DNA of 64,000 bases from Necropsobacter rosorum (GTDB taxonomy: Bacteria; Pseudomonadota; Gammaproteobacteria; Enterobacterales; Pasteurellaceae): assembly GCA_000751835.1 (NCBI GenBank), contig CCMQ01000006.1:310001-374000 (forward strand). The letters are read 5' to 3'. The notes under the pieces were generated by a model. It saw nothing but the letters and a program-made list of their open reading frames with translations, did not search any database and was not told where the DNA came from. This document shows positions 40,939 through 50,575 of this stretch, in pieces (the stretch's first letter is position 1; every line of letters begins with the position of its first letter). Made by a program: the position numbers and the translations under genes.

Positions 40939-43095
40939 ATGAACGCAAAACGACTTTTACTGAGCATTCTGCTTTCATCAAGCGCTTGTGCCCTGTTCGC
41001 CGCTAATCCCGCCGTGCCTGCCGTGGCAAGTAAAGAACAAACCGCTAACACGGCGGCACAAATCTCCCCAACTGAAAACAGCGCAAACCGAACAACCAAT
41101 CCGGCTGATCCGAGTGCGCAGAAAATCGCCGCGCTGGAACAGGAAATTCAGCGTCTGCACGATGCGCAGCAGAGCCAAAACCGCCTTAGCCAACAGCGTC
41201 GCACCTATCAGACGCTCACGCAGATACTAAGCGCCTCGAGCAGCGAAAATACCCGCCGGATCGCACAAAACCTACTGGCGGAACTGACTGATTACCCGCT
41301 GTATCCCTATGCCGAATATCAGTTACTGAAAGCCGATAAAGACAATATCACCCTGAGCGAAATCCTCGCCTTTCGCAAACGCAATCCGGACTTTCCGGCG
41401 GCGGATCTCAGCGCCGACTGGCTGCAACAGCAACAAAAAAATGCCCGTTGGCAGGACATTCTGACCAATGCCAACGCATTGCCAGCGGATCAGCGTACCC
41501 GCTGTATTCTGATGCAGGCCCGACAGGAACTGGCTAAAACTGACAAAAAACAGACCGCACTTTTCGCACAGGAGTTCACTCAACTCTGGCTGACCGGCGA
41601 CAGCCTGCCAAGACAATGCGATCCGTTGTTGGATCAATGGTCGAAAGACGGCGGCATTACGCCCGAACGGGTCAAACAGCGTGCCTTGCTGGCATTTGAG
41701 AAAAATAACACGAACCTGATTACTCATCTGACAAGACAGACCGCCGACAATGGGCTGAAAACCTGGCTGACGGATCTCAACCGGCTGCTGAACAGCCCGC
41801 AGGCGCTGCAAAATCCCCACAATACCTTTTATATCGAAAAATTATCGCCGCAAAATGCCGAGGATAAACGTCTGCTGCTGGCGGTGATGCCCGCCTTTAT
41901 CAACACCGTGGCGGAAACGGATTTGCCAGCCGATGCGCCCTTTGCTCAATTCGCCGACTGGGCGAACCGCTTCGGCCTCACCGCACAACAAACCGCCCAA
42001 TGGAAAAAACGCCTGCTGAGCCGGATTTTCGACACCGAGAACGACAACCTGCAACAATGGCGGGATAAAGAAATCATGGCGTTAAAAGATGATGCGCTGC
42101 TGGAACGCCGCATTCGCCTTGCTATTCGCCAACAAAGCGAGATCACGCCGTGGCTACAGGCGCTGTCGGATAAAACCGCGGCCAAAGACGAATGGCGTTA
42201 TTGGTCGGCCAAGGCCTTACAAAAGCAAGGAAAAAACACACAGGCGCAGGCAATCCTGCGGGCGATGCAAAACGATGGCGCCGGTTTTTATCCGATGCTG
42301 GCCGCCGAAGAACTGGGCATTGACTATCAACCGCAAATGAAAGAACTGACGGCGGATAAAAACCTTGATGTTGTGCAAAAATATGCCGGTGAACTGACGC
42401 GGATTCAGGAATTGCGCCATGTCAACGACAATGCCAACGCCGGGCGCGAATGGCGCAAATTGCTCGATGCTGCGGCATTTCAACAAAAATTGCAGCTGGC
42501 GGAATATGCCGGCCAACAGCAATGGTATGATTTGCAGGTCGAAGCCACCATTCAAGCAAAAGCCTGGCGCTTTATTCGTTTACGCCTGCCAAACGCTTAT
42601 CAGGATTGGTTTGATTTATTCTTAAACGATAAAAAAATCGACCGCACTTTTGCCATGGCAATCAGTCGTCAGGAAAGCGCATGGCGCCCGAATGCGACCT
42701 CGCCCGCCGATGCCAGAGGATTAATGCAGCTGCTGCCGTCCACCGCCAGACTGACGGCGCAGAAATTCAGCCTGCCGTACGGCGATGATAAACGGCTGTT
42801 CGATCCGTTTACCAATATCATGCTGGGAACCGCCCATTTGCAGGAATTATATGATCGCTACGGCAATAACCGTATTTTAATCGCGGCGGCCTATAATGCC
42901 GGCGCACGGCGGGTTGACAGCTGGCTGGAAAGATCCGCCGGTAAGCTGAGCATGGCGGAATTCGTCGCCTCAATTCCCTTTTACGAAACCCGCGGCTATG
43001 TGCAGAATGTGCTGACCTATGCCTATTATTATCAACGCTTGCAAAATCTGCCGATACAAAAATTTACCCAAGAGGAATATAATCGATTATACTAG
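40939..43095 (+). CDS. slt: Soluble lytic murein transglycosylase
   Basis: A 718-residue periplasmic Slt70-type enzyme that cleaves glycan strands to 1,6-anhydro ends. It has a signal peptide (ending LFA), then a low-complexity Gln-rich region with an uncommonly long spacer (about 25-100), a superhelical U/L domain, and a C-terminal lysozyme-like domain with the catalytic glutamate in AISRQESAWRPNATSPADA (near residue 578), RGLMQLLPSTA and AAYNAGARRV. It is longer than E. coli Slt (645) because of the N-terminal spacer. trpR follows as in E. coli. Confidence 0.94.
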   Translation: MNAKRLLLSILLSSSACALFAANPAVPAVASKEQTANTAAQISPTENSANRTTNPADPSAQKIAALEQEIQRLHDAQQSQNRLSQQRRTYQTLTQILSASSSENTRRIAQNLLAELTDYPLYPYAEYQLLKADKDNITLSEILAFRKRNPDFPAADLSADWLQQQQKNARWQDILTNANALPADQRTRCILMQARQELAKTDKKQTALFAQEFTQLWLTGDSLPRQCDPLLDQWSKDGGITPERVKQRALLAFEKNNTNLITHLTRQTADNGLKTWLTDLNRLLNSPQALQNPHNTFYIEKLSPQNAEDKRLLLAVMPAFINTVAETDLPADAPFAQFADWANRFGLTAQQTAQWKKRLLSRIFDTENDNLQQWRDKEIMALKDDALLERRIRLAIRQQSEITPWLQALSDKTAAKDEWRYWSAKALQKQGKNTQAQAILRAMQNDGAGFYPMLAAEELGIDYQPQMKELTADKNLDVVQKYAGELTRIQELRHVNDNANAGREWRKLLDAAAFQQKLQLAEYAGQQQWYDLQVEATIQAKAWRFIRLRLPNAYQDWFDLFLNDKKIDRTFAMAISRQESAWRPNATSPADARGLMQLLPSTARLTAQKFSLPYGDDKRLFDPFTNIMLGTAHLQELYDRYGNNRILIAAAYNAGARRVDSWLERSAGKLSMAEFVASIPFYETRGYVQNVLTYAYYYQRLQNLPIQKFTQEEYNRLY

Positions 43096-43105
43096 TGCAC
43101 CAGTA
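43090..43105 (+). promoter_or_regulatory. TrpR-operator-like palindrome before trpR
   Basis: TACTAGTGCACCAGTA is a near-perfect 16-bp palindrome (one mismatch) and agrees at 9 of 12 core positions with the trp operator core CTAGTTAACTAG. It overlaps a possible -10 box TATACT (43088-43093) and the slt stop codon, 21 bp before the trpR ATG. This is the arrangement expected for autorepression. Confidence 0.6.
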
Positions 43106-43125
43106 CTACGCTATGAGGTGAATTT

Positions 43126-43434
43126 ATGTATGTAAGTCGCAATATGGAACAATGGCACGCCTTTATCACAATATTACGTCATGCCTTTGAGCAGGGCAAA
43201 GAACAGGAGCTGTTGACCCTGCTGCTGACGGCGGACGAACGGGATGCGGTGGGGCTGCGGTTGCAAATTGTCGCACAGTTGCTGGACAAAGCCCTGCCGC
43301 AGCGGGAAATTCAGCAGAATCTGAATACCAGCGCGGCAACGATTACTCGCGGCTCGAATATGATCAAAACCATGCCACCCGATTTTATGCAATGGGTAAA
43401 AGAGCAGCTTGATGGGCAAACGGAAGAAAATTAG
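43126..43434 (+). CDS. trpR: Trp operon repressor
   Basis: A 102-residue helical repressor that binds L-tryptophan and then its operators. The sequence [22 protein letters not shown] and the helix-turn-helix [20 protein letters not shown] fit the family. The ATG at 43126 has the ribosome site GAGGTG; a second ATG six codons later is closer to the enteric start. An operator-like site lies upstream. The mtgA start overlaps its end by 23 bp. Confidence 0.95.
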   Translation: MYVSRNMEQWHAFITILRHAFEQGKEQELLTLLLTADERDAVGLRLQIVAQLLDKALPQREIQQNLNTSAATITRGSNMIKTMPPDFMQWVKEQLDGQTEEN

Positions 43435-44134
43435 CCTGCAAAACGCGGTTCGCCGGCTGCGACAAAACGGCTGGCGCTGGCTATGCCGTCTGGTATTGGT
43501 ATGCTGCGGCGTCACTTTGTTTTTTCGTTTCGTGCCGGTGCCGTTTTCCGCCTATATGGCACAACAGAAAATAGCCCATATGCTGCAAGGGGAAAGCTAT
43601 TCGCTGCATTATCGCTGGACAAGTATCGAACAGATCCCATGGCAAATGCAGCTGGCGGTGATCGCCGCCGAAGATCAGTTTTTTCCCGAACATAACGGCT
43701 TTGACTGGCAGGCCATTGAAAGCGCATTTAAGCATAACCGGCATTCGAAACGGATTCGCGGCGCATCAACCATTTCGCAGCAAACGGCGAAAAACCTGTA
43801 TTTATGGCATGGCCAGAGCTGGCTGCGTAAGGGGCTGGAAGTGCCGGCGACGTTGATGCTTGAACTGTTATGGTCAAAGCGCCGGATTTTGGAAGTCTAT
43901 TTAAATATCGCCGAATTCGGGGACGGTATTTTCGGGGTCGAGGCCGCCAGCCGGCATTATTTCAAAAAACCGGCACGGGATCTGAGCCAGCAGGAAGCGG
44001 CGCTGCTGGCCGCCGTGCTGCCGAATCCGCGGTTATTTAAGGTCAACCGCCCTTCTGCCTACGTTCAGCAGCGACAACGCTGGATAATCCGGCAAATGAA
44101 CGCATTAGGCAAAAATTATCTGCAACAACTGTAA
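43412..44134 (+). CDS. mtgA: Monofunctional biosynthetic peptidoglycan glycosyltransferase
   Basis: A 240-residue inner-membrane glycosyltransferase (GT51) that polymerises lipid II. A basic start and one membrane segment ([20 protein letters not shown]) precede the catalytic region with the GT51 motifs [15 protein letters not shown] (catalytic Glu), [17 protein letters not shown] and [17 protein letters not shown]. The ATG at 43412 lies inside trpR in another frame, so translation may be coupled. Confidence 0.95.
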   Translation: MGKRKKISLQNAVRRLRQNGWRWLCRLVLVCCGVTLFFRFVPVPFSAYMAQQKIAHMLQGESYSLHYRWTSIEQIPWQMQLAVIAAEDQFFPEHNGFDWQAIESAFKHNRHSKRIRGASTISQQTAKNLYLWHGQSWLRKGLEVPATLMLELLWSKRRILEVYLNIAEFGDGIFGVEAASRHYFKKPARDLSQQEAALLAAVLPNPRLFKVNRPSAYVQQRQRWIIRQMNALGKNYLQQL

Positions 44135-44145
44135 GGAGTAACATT

Positions 44146-44892
44146 ATGACTATTCTCGTCACCGGTGCCTCCGCCGGTTTTGGTAAAGCTATCTGTACCG
44201 CCTTTGTCAAGGCTGGTTATTCGGTGATCGGCGCGGCACGCCGTGCGGATAAATTACAGGCTTTAAAACAGGAACTGGGCGATCAGTTTTATCCGCTGCA
44301 AATGGATGTGTCCGATCCTGCGCAAATTGACACCGCACTTCGCCAACTGCCTGAAAGCCTGCAACAACTCGATGGGCTGATTAACAATGCCGGGCTGGCT
44401 TTAGGTCTGGAACCGGCGCACCAAGCCGACTTTAACGACTGGCAGACTATGATCAACACCAATGTGGTGGGGCTGGTCTATCTGACCCGCCAGATTTTAC
44501 CGCAAATGGTCGAGCGCAATCGGGGACATATTATTAATCTGGGTTCCATTGCCGGCACTTATCCTTATCCGGGCGGCAATGTGTACGGCGCAACCAAGGC
44601 GTTCGTGGCGCAGTTCAGCCTCAATTTACGCGCCGATTTAGCCGGTACGCCAATCCGCGTGTCCAATATCGAACCGGGTTTATGCGGCGGTACGGAATTT
44701 TCTAACGTGCGTTTTAAAGGCGACGACGCCAAGGCCGCCGGTCTTTATCAGAATGTGGACTATATCCGCCCCGAAGATATCGCCAACACGATTTTATGGA
44801 TCTATCAGCAACCGCCGCATGTCAATATCAATCGGATTGAGATCATGCCGGTGGCGCAAACCTTCTCACCGCTGGCGGTCAGCCGTAAGTAA
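44146..44892 (+). CDS. ydfG: NADP-dependent short-chain dehydrogenase YdfG
   Basis: A 248-residue SDR enzyme. The nucleotide-binding motif TGASAGFG is at residue 6, INNAGLALG follows, and the catalytic Ser...Tyr-x3-Lys are in LGSIAGTYPYPGGNVYGATK. E. coli YdfG oxidises L-allo-threonine, serine and 3-hydroxy acids, and reduces malonic semialdehyde. It begins 12 bp after mtgA behind AAGGAG. It converges on msrB. Confidence 0.93.
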   Translation: MTILVTGASAGFGKAICTAFVKAGYSVIGAARRADKLQALKQELGDQFYPLQMDVSDPAQIDTALRQLPESLQQLDGLINNAGLALGLEPAHQADFNDWQTMINTNVVGLVYLTRQILPQMVERNRGHIINLGSIAGTYPYPGGNVYGATKAFVAQFSLNLRADLAGTPIRVSNIEPGLCGGTEFSNVRFKGDDAKAAGLYQNVDYIRPEDIANTILWIYQQPPHVNINRIEIMPVAQTFSPLAVSRK

Positions 44893-44898
44893 AAGAAG

Positions 44899-44931
44899 AA
44901 AAAACGGGCGGAAGCATCTCGCCTTCCGCCC
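44899..44931 (-). terminator. msrB terminator (shared with ydfG)
   Basis: GGGCGGAAG (44906-44914) pairs perfectly with CTTCCGCCC (44923-44931); on the minus strand a C and six T follow. The stem touches the msrB stop codon. It can also fold in plus-strand RNA after ydfG. Confidence 0.85.
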
Positions 44932-45459
44932 TTAGCCGTTTTGTGCGTGATCTTCCAGCCATGGAATTAAATAACCGTAATTTTCCTCTTCCATTTTGTG
45001 CAGCGGAATAAAACGTATTGCCGCGCTATTGATACAATAGCGCAATCCGCCGCTTGTCGCCGGCCCGTCATCAAAAACATGACCTAAATGCGCATTGCCC
45101 GAACGGCTCAGCACTTCTGTTCTGATCATCGTAAAGCCGATATCTTTTTGATACTTCACGACTTCCGGCACAATCGGCTTGCTAAAACTCGGCCAGCCGC
45201 AGGGAGAATCGAATTTATCCGCAGAACGGAATAAAGGCTCGCCGGTAGTAATATCCACATAAATTCCCGGCTCAAAATGATCCCAGTATTCATTCCGAAA
45301 CGGATATTCCGTCTCTTTTTCCTGCGTCACCCGATATTGCAGCTCGTTTAACCGCACTTTTAATGCCTCTTGGCTCGGTTTCGGATATGCATTCGGATCA
45401 ATATGCGGCTGTTTTGCTTGCGCCGAATCCATCGGATAATCATCGTCGGGATAAGTCAT
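44932..45459 (-). CDS. msrB: Peptide methionine (R)-S-oxide reductase, zinc-free form
   Basis: A 175-residue MsrB that repairs R-methionine sulfoxide. The catalytic cysteine is in [13 protein letters not shown], with the other motifs [12 protein letters not shown] and [12 protein letters not shown]. The two CxxC pairs that bind zinc in the E. coli enzyme are absent ([14 protein letters not shown] and [12 protein letters not shown]), as in MsrB domains of MsrAB fusions. No MsrA domain and no signal peptide are present. The first 25 residues are an extra acidic extension. Confidence 0.93.
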   Translation of the reverse strand: MTYPDDDYPMDSAQAKQPHIDPNAYPKPSQEALKVRLNELQYRVTQEKETEYPFRNEYWDHFEPGIYVDITTGEPLFRSADKFDSPCGWPSFSKPIVPEVVKYQKDIGFTMIRTEVLSRSGNAHLGHVFDDGPATSGGLRYCINSAAIRFIPLHKMEEENYGYLIPWLEDHAQNG

Positions 45460-45608
45460 CGCCTCGCCTCCTCGCGGTATTTAATGCTTTACTCACTACG
45501 GCAACCGCGTTATCGCTTGCCGAGCAATGTATCTCCTCGGTCAATTAACGGTGCCGTTATAACTCTTTGCCTTCATCCGGCATAAACCGTTTTCGAATCA
45601 ACTAGTTA

Positions 45609-45650
45609 AAGTGCGGTGAAAACTGACTGTAATTTCACCGCTCTTTTTTA
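45609..45650 (-). terminator. Possible terminator from a degenerate uptake-signal pair
   Basis: AAGTGCGGTGAAA pairs with TTTCACCGCTCTT except for one mismatch that spoils the second uptake core. The run of T on the minus strand is short. Confidence 0.4.
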
Positions 45651-45669
45651 GAAGAAATACCGCCGGCGA

Positions 45670-47118
45670 TTATCTGCCGAACATCATCATTGCCGCAAAC
45701 AACGCCATCTGCACTTCCTGATCGGAAAGTGGCGCGCCGTTGAAATTCAATTGATGATTGTCCAGCAACAAATGCAGGCTTAACTGTTCGTCCGTTTCGT
45801 TGAACAGATTGGCCTGTCTGGCCTGACGCAGCAATTCCTGCATTTGGCTGTCGGCAAGCGCCGCCGCGGCTTCACGGCCGAGCGTCGGCGAATTGGCTTG
45901 CTCAATCAGGGTCAGATATTCGCTTAATGCCGCTTTATCCAGCTCAATATCAAGCCCCAGCTCGTTAAATAATCCCAGCACGGTTTTCTGTTCCCGCACC
46001 CGCTGCTCGACATCTTTGGTTAACACCAGATTAAACTGCGCCGATAACTTCCCTTTCGGATTGAAAAAAGCGAACGGAGTAATTTTGATCTGCGGCGAAC
46101 GGTTCAGAATCACTTTCAGCGCATCGTCGGCAAGCGGTGTCAACGTCAGGTTATCCCCCTGTTGTTTATCCATTTCATCCGTGAGCGTGTTTAAGGCCTG
46201 AACGTCCAGATGATTAAACTGCATAATCATATCGGCACCGCCGAAAGACAGGCCGTTATGAGCGATATCCTCCGCTTTGTACATCACCGCCGCATCGGCA
46301 AAACCCTGCTCCGCTTTTATCGCCAGCCCCAGTTCGGCATTTTTAAACGCCGTGCTGATTGTCTGACCGGCATGATTTTTACCGTCCAGACGGAGATCCT
46401 CGCTTTTAAGGTAATAAGATCCCGGCAACAACGCTTTCAATGCTTCGTCCGGCGTTCTGTCCAGCTCAATATGACTGTTGACGGCGGTCAGCACACCACT
46501 TTGCAGCCCGTCGCGCTCGGAAGCCGTCTCGTGCGGCAATGCATCTAGCGTAATTTTTGCCGACGGGATAGTCACCCGGGTTTTGCCGTATCCGTCTTTA
46601 TCCGTATCAAAATCAGCGGACAGCGACCATTCCAGCCGGCCGTTATTCAACTCACCCGAGACATCGGAATATGCCGTTCCTTTCAGCCGCTGATCATAGG
46701 TCATCATAAAGGTGCTTTTCAGCGGGTTGGATTGATTGTCTTTAAACCAGTTTTCGGTCTGTTGATTTTTTACCATCGCCACTTCCGCCGAAAACATGGC
46801 GACGGAAAAATCATTAATCGTCAGCGGGCCGTGATACACCTTGCCGGCAAACGGGATGACATAGCTTTTATTCTCTTTTGTCGAGCGAATCACCGCATCA
46901 TAGCTGACTGCCGAGCTAAACAGACCGCGTTCGAATTTGACATTTTCAAGCTGCGCGCTCATCTCGCCGCCGAGGCTGAGCGTTGCCAGTCTTTCGTTGC
47001 TTTTATTCAGCTGATACTGATACTGCGCTTCCGCCGTTTTCCCGGTGTACCACGCCCCGCCCGTCCACAGCGCGCCGAGTGCGACAATAACCCCGAGGGC
47101 TATCGATGATTTTCTCAT
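45670..47118 (-). CDS. DUF945 (YdgA-like) periplasmic protein
   Basis: A 482-residue protein with one N-terminal anchor (SIALGVIVALGALWTGGAWY) and a long periplasmic region of alternating strands (GEMSAQLENVKFERGLFSSAV, first 20 residues), ending in a motif NGAPLSDQEVQM. It resembles the DUF945 family, and its position beside dnaK agrees with the H. influenzae gene order I remember (HI1236-HI1238). Function is not established; an envelope role is likely. Transcribed away from dnaK. Confidence 0.8.
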   Translation of the reverse strand: MRKSSIALGVIVALGALWTGGAWYTGKTAEAQYQYQLNKSNERLATLSLGGEMSAQLENVKFERGLFSSAVSYDAVIRSTKENKSYVIPFAGKVYHGPLTINDFSVAMFSAEVAMVKNQQTENWFKDNQSNPLKSTFMMTYDQRLKGTAYSDVSGELNNGRLEWSLSADFDTDKDGYGKTRVTIPSAKITLDALPHETASERDGLQSGVLTAVNSHIELDRTPDEALKALLPGSYYLKSEDLRLDGKNHAGQTISTAFKNAELGLAIKAEQGFADAAVMYKAEDIAHNGLSFGGADMIMQFNHLDVQALNTLTDEMDKQQGDNLTLTPLADDALKVILNRSPQIKITPFAFFNPKGKLSAQFNLVLTKDVEQRVREQKTVLGLFNELGLDIELDKAALSEYLTLIEQANSPTLGREAAAALADSQMQELLRQARQANLFNETDEQLSLHLLLDNHQLNFNGAPLSDQEVQMALFAAMMMFGR

Positions 47119-47208
47119 AATCAGTTCCTTTATATTGAATATTATTTTATCTACCGGGGTTAAATTAGCATAAATACGCCATAAGTTAAAAAATTTTTAG
47201 CTTTTCCC

Positions 47209-47237
47209 CTTGAATTCCGCTTTTCCGCTCGCATTTA
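47209..47237 (+). promoter_or_regulatory. Heat-shock (sigma-32-like) promoter candidate, distal
   Basis: CTTGAAT, 14-bp spacer, CGCATTTA; one mismatch to each sigma-32 box (CTTGAAA and CCCCATNT). It lies about 143 bp before dnaK. Confidence 0.45.
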
Positions 47238-47313
47238 GTCTGGCAAGAGCAGACGGCCCGCAGAAATTCGGTATTTTATCACCGCACTTTTGCAAACTTT
47301 TTACTGACATTCA

Positions 47314-47341
47314 CTTGAAATAGTAAAAGCCGGCCCAATCT
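47314..47341 (+). promoter_or_regulatory. Heat-shock (sigma-32-like) promoter candidate, proximal
   Basis: Perfect -35 CTTGAAA (47314-47320), 13-bp spacer and CCCAATCT (47334-47341). It lies 38 bp before the dnaK ATG, a good distance for a transcript with the AGGAG ribosome site. Confidence 0.65.
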
Positions 47342-47379
47342 TAGCGACATGCAGCAAATTTAACAGGAGAAAACATATT

Positions 47380-49287
47380 ATGGGAAAAATTATTGGTATT
47401 GACTTAGGTACAACAAACTCTTGTGTCGCCGTTATGGACGGTGACAAACCGCGCGTTATTGAAAATGCGGAAGGCGATCGTACCACTCCGTCAATCATTG
47501 CATATACGAATGATAACGAAACTTTAGTCGGTCAACCGGCAAAACGTCAGGCGGTAACCAATCCGAAAAACACATTATTCGCCATCAAACGCTTAATCGG
47601 CCGTCGTTTTGAAGATCAGGAAGTTCAGCGCGACGTCAGCATTATGCCGTTTGACATTGTCAAAGCGGATAACGGCGATGCCTGGGTGTCGGTGAAAGGC
47701 GACAAAATGGCGCCGCCGCAGATTTCCGCCGAAGTGCTGAAAAAAATGAAGAAAACCGCAGAAGATTTTCTGGGTGAAAGCGTAACCGAAGCGGTAATTA
47801 CGGTGCCGGCATATTTTAACGACGCTCAGCGTCAGGCTACCAAAGACGCCGGCCGTATCGCCGGTTTGGAAGTTAAACGTATTATTAACGAACCAACTGC
47901 GGCGGCACTGGCTTACGGGCTGGATAAAGGTAAAGGCAACCATACCATCGCGGTGTATGACTTGGGCGGCGGTACATTCGACTTATCCATTATCGAAATT
48001 GACGAAGTGGGCGGCGAAAAAACCTTTGAAGTGTTATCCACTAACGGGGATACCCATTTAGGCGGTGAAGACTTCGACAACCGTGTCATTAATTATTTGG
48101 TCGACGAGTTCAAAAAAGAACAAGGCGTGGATTTACGCAACGATCCGTTAGCCATGCAGCGTTTGAAAGAAGCGGGCGAGAAAGCCAAAATCGAATTGTC
48201 TTCCGCACAGCAGACCGATGTCAACCTGCCGTACATTACCGCGGATGCGACCGGCCCTAAACACCTAAACATCAAACTGACCCGCGCGAAACTGGAAGCG
48301 TTGGTGGAAGATTTGGTAACCCGTTCAATGGAACCGGTGAAAACCGCATTGGCAGATGCAGGGTTGAGCGTATCACAAATTGACGACGTTATTTTGGTGG
48401 GCGGTCAGACCCGTATGCCGTTAGTACAGCAGAAAGTTGCCGAGTTCTTCGGTAAAGAACCGCGTAAAGACGTCAACCCGGACGAAGCCGTTGCGATCGG
48501 TGCGGCGGTACAGGGCGGCGTATTAGCCGGTGATGTCACCGACGTGTTGCTGTTAGACGTTACACCGTTATCCCTTGGTATCGAAACCATGGGCGGTGTG
48601 ATGACAACGCTGATTGAGAAAAACACCACGATTCCGACCAAGAAATCGCAAGTGTTCTCCACCGCGGAAGATAATCAGAGTGCGGTAACGATCCATGTGC
48701 TGCAAGGTGAACGTAAACAAGCCTCGGCGAACAAATCGCTGGGTCAGTTCAATCTGGAAGGAATTAACCCTGCACCGCGCGGTATGCCGCAGATTGAAGT
48801 TACCTTCGATATTGATGCGGACGGTATCATCCATGTATCAGCCAAAGACAAAGGCACCGGTAAAGAACAGCAGATTACCATTAAAGCCTCTTCCGGTTTA
48901 AGCGATGAAGAAATTCAGCAAATGGTACGCGACGCCGAAGCGAACGCCGAAGCCGACCGTAAATTTGAAGAATTAGTGCAGGCGCGTAACCAGGCGGATC
49001 ATTTAGTTCACTCCACTCGCAAACAATTAAGCGAAGCGGGTGATAAATTACCGGCGGAAGACAGAGCGGCGATTGAATCTGCGGTGAATGATCTTGAAAG
49101 CGCAGCGAAAGGCGAAGATAAAGCCGCTATCGATGCCAAAGTTCAAGCCTTAATTCAGGTTTCGGAAAAACTGGTTCAGGCCGGTCAGCAACAAGCGCAG
49201 GCGGATGCACAAGCGCAGAGCCAGAACGCAAAAGGCAACGACGATGTAGTCGATGCCGAATTCGAAGAAATGAAAGACAATAAATAA
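47380..49287 (+). CDS. dnaK: Chaperone DnaK (Hsp70)
   Basis: A 635-residue Hsp70. The ATPase domain has [20 protein letters not shown] at the start, the phosphate motif [17 protein letters not shown] and [11 protein letters not shown]; the linker [16 protein letters not shown] leads into the substrate domain; the helical lid ends in the DVVDAEFEE tail. It refolds and protects proteins with DnaJ and GrpE and regulates sigma-32. Two heat-shock promoter candidates precede it. Confidence 0.99.
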   Translation: MGKIIGIDLGTTNSCVAVMDGDKPRVIENAEGDRTTPSIIAYTNDNETLVGQPAKRQAVTNPKNTLFAIKRLIGRRFEDQEVQRDVSIMPFDIVKADNGDAWVSVKGDKMAPPQISAEVLKKMKKTAEDFLGESVTEAVITVPAYFNDAQRQATKDAGRIAGLEVKRIINEPTAAALAYGLDKGKGNHTIAVYDLGGGTFDLSIIEIDEVGGEKTFEVLSTNGDTHLGGEDFDNRVINYLVDEFKKEQGVDLRNDPLAMQRLKEAGEKAKIELSSAQQTDVNLPYITADATGPKHLNIKLTRAKLEALVEDLVTRSMEPVKTALADAGLSVSQIDDVILVGGQTRMPLVQQKVAEFFGKEPRKDVNPDEAVAIGAAVQGGVLAGDVTDVLLLDVTPLSLGIETMGGVMTTLIEKNTTIPTKKSQVFSTAEDNQSAVTIHVLQGERKQASANKSLGQFNLEGINPAPRGMPQIEVTFDIDADGIIHVSAKDKGTGKEQQITIKASSGLSDEEIQQMVRDAEANAEADRKFEELVQARNQADHLVHSTRKQLSEAGDKLPAEDRAAIESAVNDLESAAKGEDKAAIDAKVQALIQVSEKLVQAGQQQAQADAQAQSQNAKGNDDVVDAEFEEMKDNK

Positions 49288-49309
49288 CGGCTTTTCATTC
49301 ACTCATCAC

Positions 49310-49333
49310 AAGGGCGTAGCGATACGCCCTTTT
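49310..49333 (+). terminator. Hairpin between dnaK and dnaJ
   Basis: Perfect 9-bp stem AAGGGCGTA / TACGCCCTT (49310-49318, 49323-49331) closed by a GCGA tetraloop, with only a short T tract. Probably a partial terminator or RNA-end protector that lowers dnaJ relative to dnaK. Confidence 0.6.
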
Positions 49334-49400
49334 GGCATGTAAACAAGCTTAAAACGCGGAGACCCGTTCGGGCGTCCGCACTCAACCTCGAAGCATTATT

Positions 49401-50525
49401 ATGGCGAAAAAAGATTATTACGAAGTCCTTGGTGTGGAACGCAACGCGGACGAAAAGGCGATAAAAAAAGCCTATAAACGTCTGGCGATGAAATATCATC
49501 CCGACCGCACCAAGGGTGACAAAGCAAGCGAAGAAAAATTCAAAGAAGTCAACGAAGCCTATGAAATTCTCGCCGATAAAGAAAAGCGCGCCGCTTATGA
49601 TCAATACGGTCATCAGGCCTTTGAACAAGGCGGTGCGGGCGGATTCGGCGGCGGTTTCGGCGGTGCCGATTTCGGCGATATTTTCGGTGATATGTTCGGC
49701 GATATTTTTGGCGGCGGACGCACGCGTCAGCGTGTGGTGCGCGGCGAAGATTTACGCTACGACATAGAAATTACGCTGGAAGAAGCGGTACGCGGGGCGA
49801 AAAAAGATATTCAGATCAATACCCTTGCGCAGTGCGATCATTGCCACGGTTCCGGTGCGGAAGCCGGTTCTAAAGTGGAAACCTGTCCGACCTGTCACGG
49901 TTCCGGCCGGATTCGTCGTCAGCAGGGTTTCTTTATGACCGAGCAAACCTGTCCGACCTGCCACGGCAGCGGTAAAAAAATCGAAAAACCTTGTAGCCAC
50001 TGTCACGGCGAAGGGCGCGTACATAAACGCAAAAATCTGTCCGTCACCATTCCGCCGGGTGTGGATACCGGCAATCAGCTACGTCTGTCGGGTGAAGGCG
50101 CGGCGGGAGAAAACGGCGCGCCGGCCGGTGATTTGTATGTGGTTATCCATGTCAAGGAACATCATATTTTTGAACGTGACGGCAACAATCTTTATTGCGA
50201 AGTGCCGATCGGTTTCACCATGGCGGCATTAGGCGGCGAAATCGAAGTGCCGACTTTAGACGGTCGTCTGAAAGTGAAAATTCCGGCGGAAACCCAAACC
50301 GGCAAACTGCTGCGCTTGCGCGGCAAAGGCGTCAGTTCGGCACGCGGCGGCTATGTGGGTGATTTAATTTGTAAAATCACCGTTGAAACGCCGATCAAAT
50401 TAAATGAAGAGCAAAAAGAGCTGTTGCGCAAACTGGGCGAAAGCCTCGACGGCAAACAGCACAGCCCGAAATCCTCCAGCTTTTTGGACGGGGTAAAAAA
50501 ATTCTTCGATAATTTAGGCAAATAA
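49401..50525 (+). CDS. dnaJ: Co-chaperone DnaJ (Hsp40)
   Basis: A 374-residue Hsp40 that stimulates DnaK. The J domain carries HPD (KYHPDRTKG), then a Gly/Phe-rich stretch at about 75-110, four zinc-finger repeats ([32 protein letters not shown]) and the C-terminal client-binding domains. It lies 113 bp after dnaK with a hairpin between them, and ends at a strong terminator. Confidence 0.98.
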   Translation: MAKKDYYEVLGVERNADEKAIKKAYKRLAMKYHPDRTKGDKASEEKFKEVNEAYEILADKEKRAAYDQYGHQAFEQGGAGGFGGGFGGADFGDIFGDMFGDIFGGGRTRQRVVRGEDLRYDIEITLEEAVRGAKKDIQINTLAQCDHCHGSGAEAGSKVETCPTCHGSGRIRRQQGFFMTEQTCPTCHGSGKKIEKPCSHCHGEGRVHKRKNLSVTIPPGVDTGNQLRLSGEGAAGENGAPAGDLYVVIHVKEHHIFERDGNNLYCEVPIGFTMAALGGEIEVPTLDGRLKVKIPAETQTGKLLRLRGKGVSSARGGYVGDLICKITVETPIKLNEEQKELLRKLGESLDGKQHSPKSSSFLDGVKKFFDNLGK

Positions 50526-50527
50526 GC

Positions 50528-50562
50528 AAAAGTGCGGTAAAATCGACCGCACTTTTTTCTTT
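50528..50562 (+). terminator. dnaJ terminator from an inverted uptake-signal pair
   Basis: AAAAGTGCGGT (50528-50538) and ACCGCACTTTT (50546-50556) form a perfect 11-bp stem with a seven-base loop, then TTCTTT. Confidence 0.88.
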
Positions 50563-50575
50563 GGGTGGTATTGCT

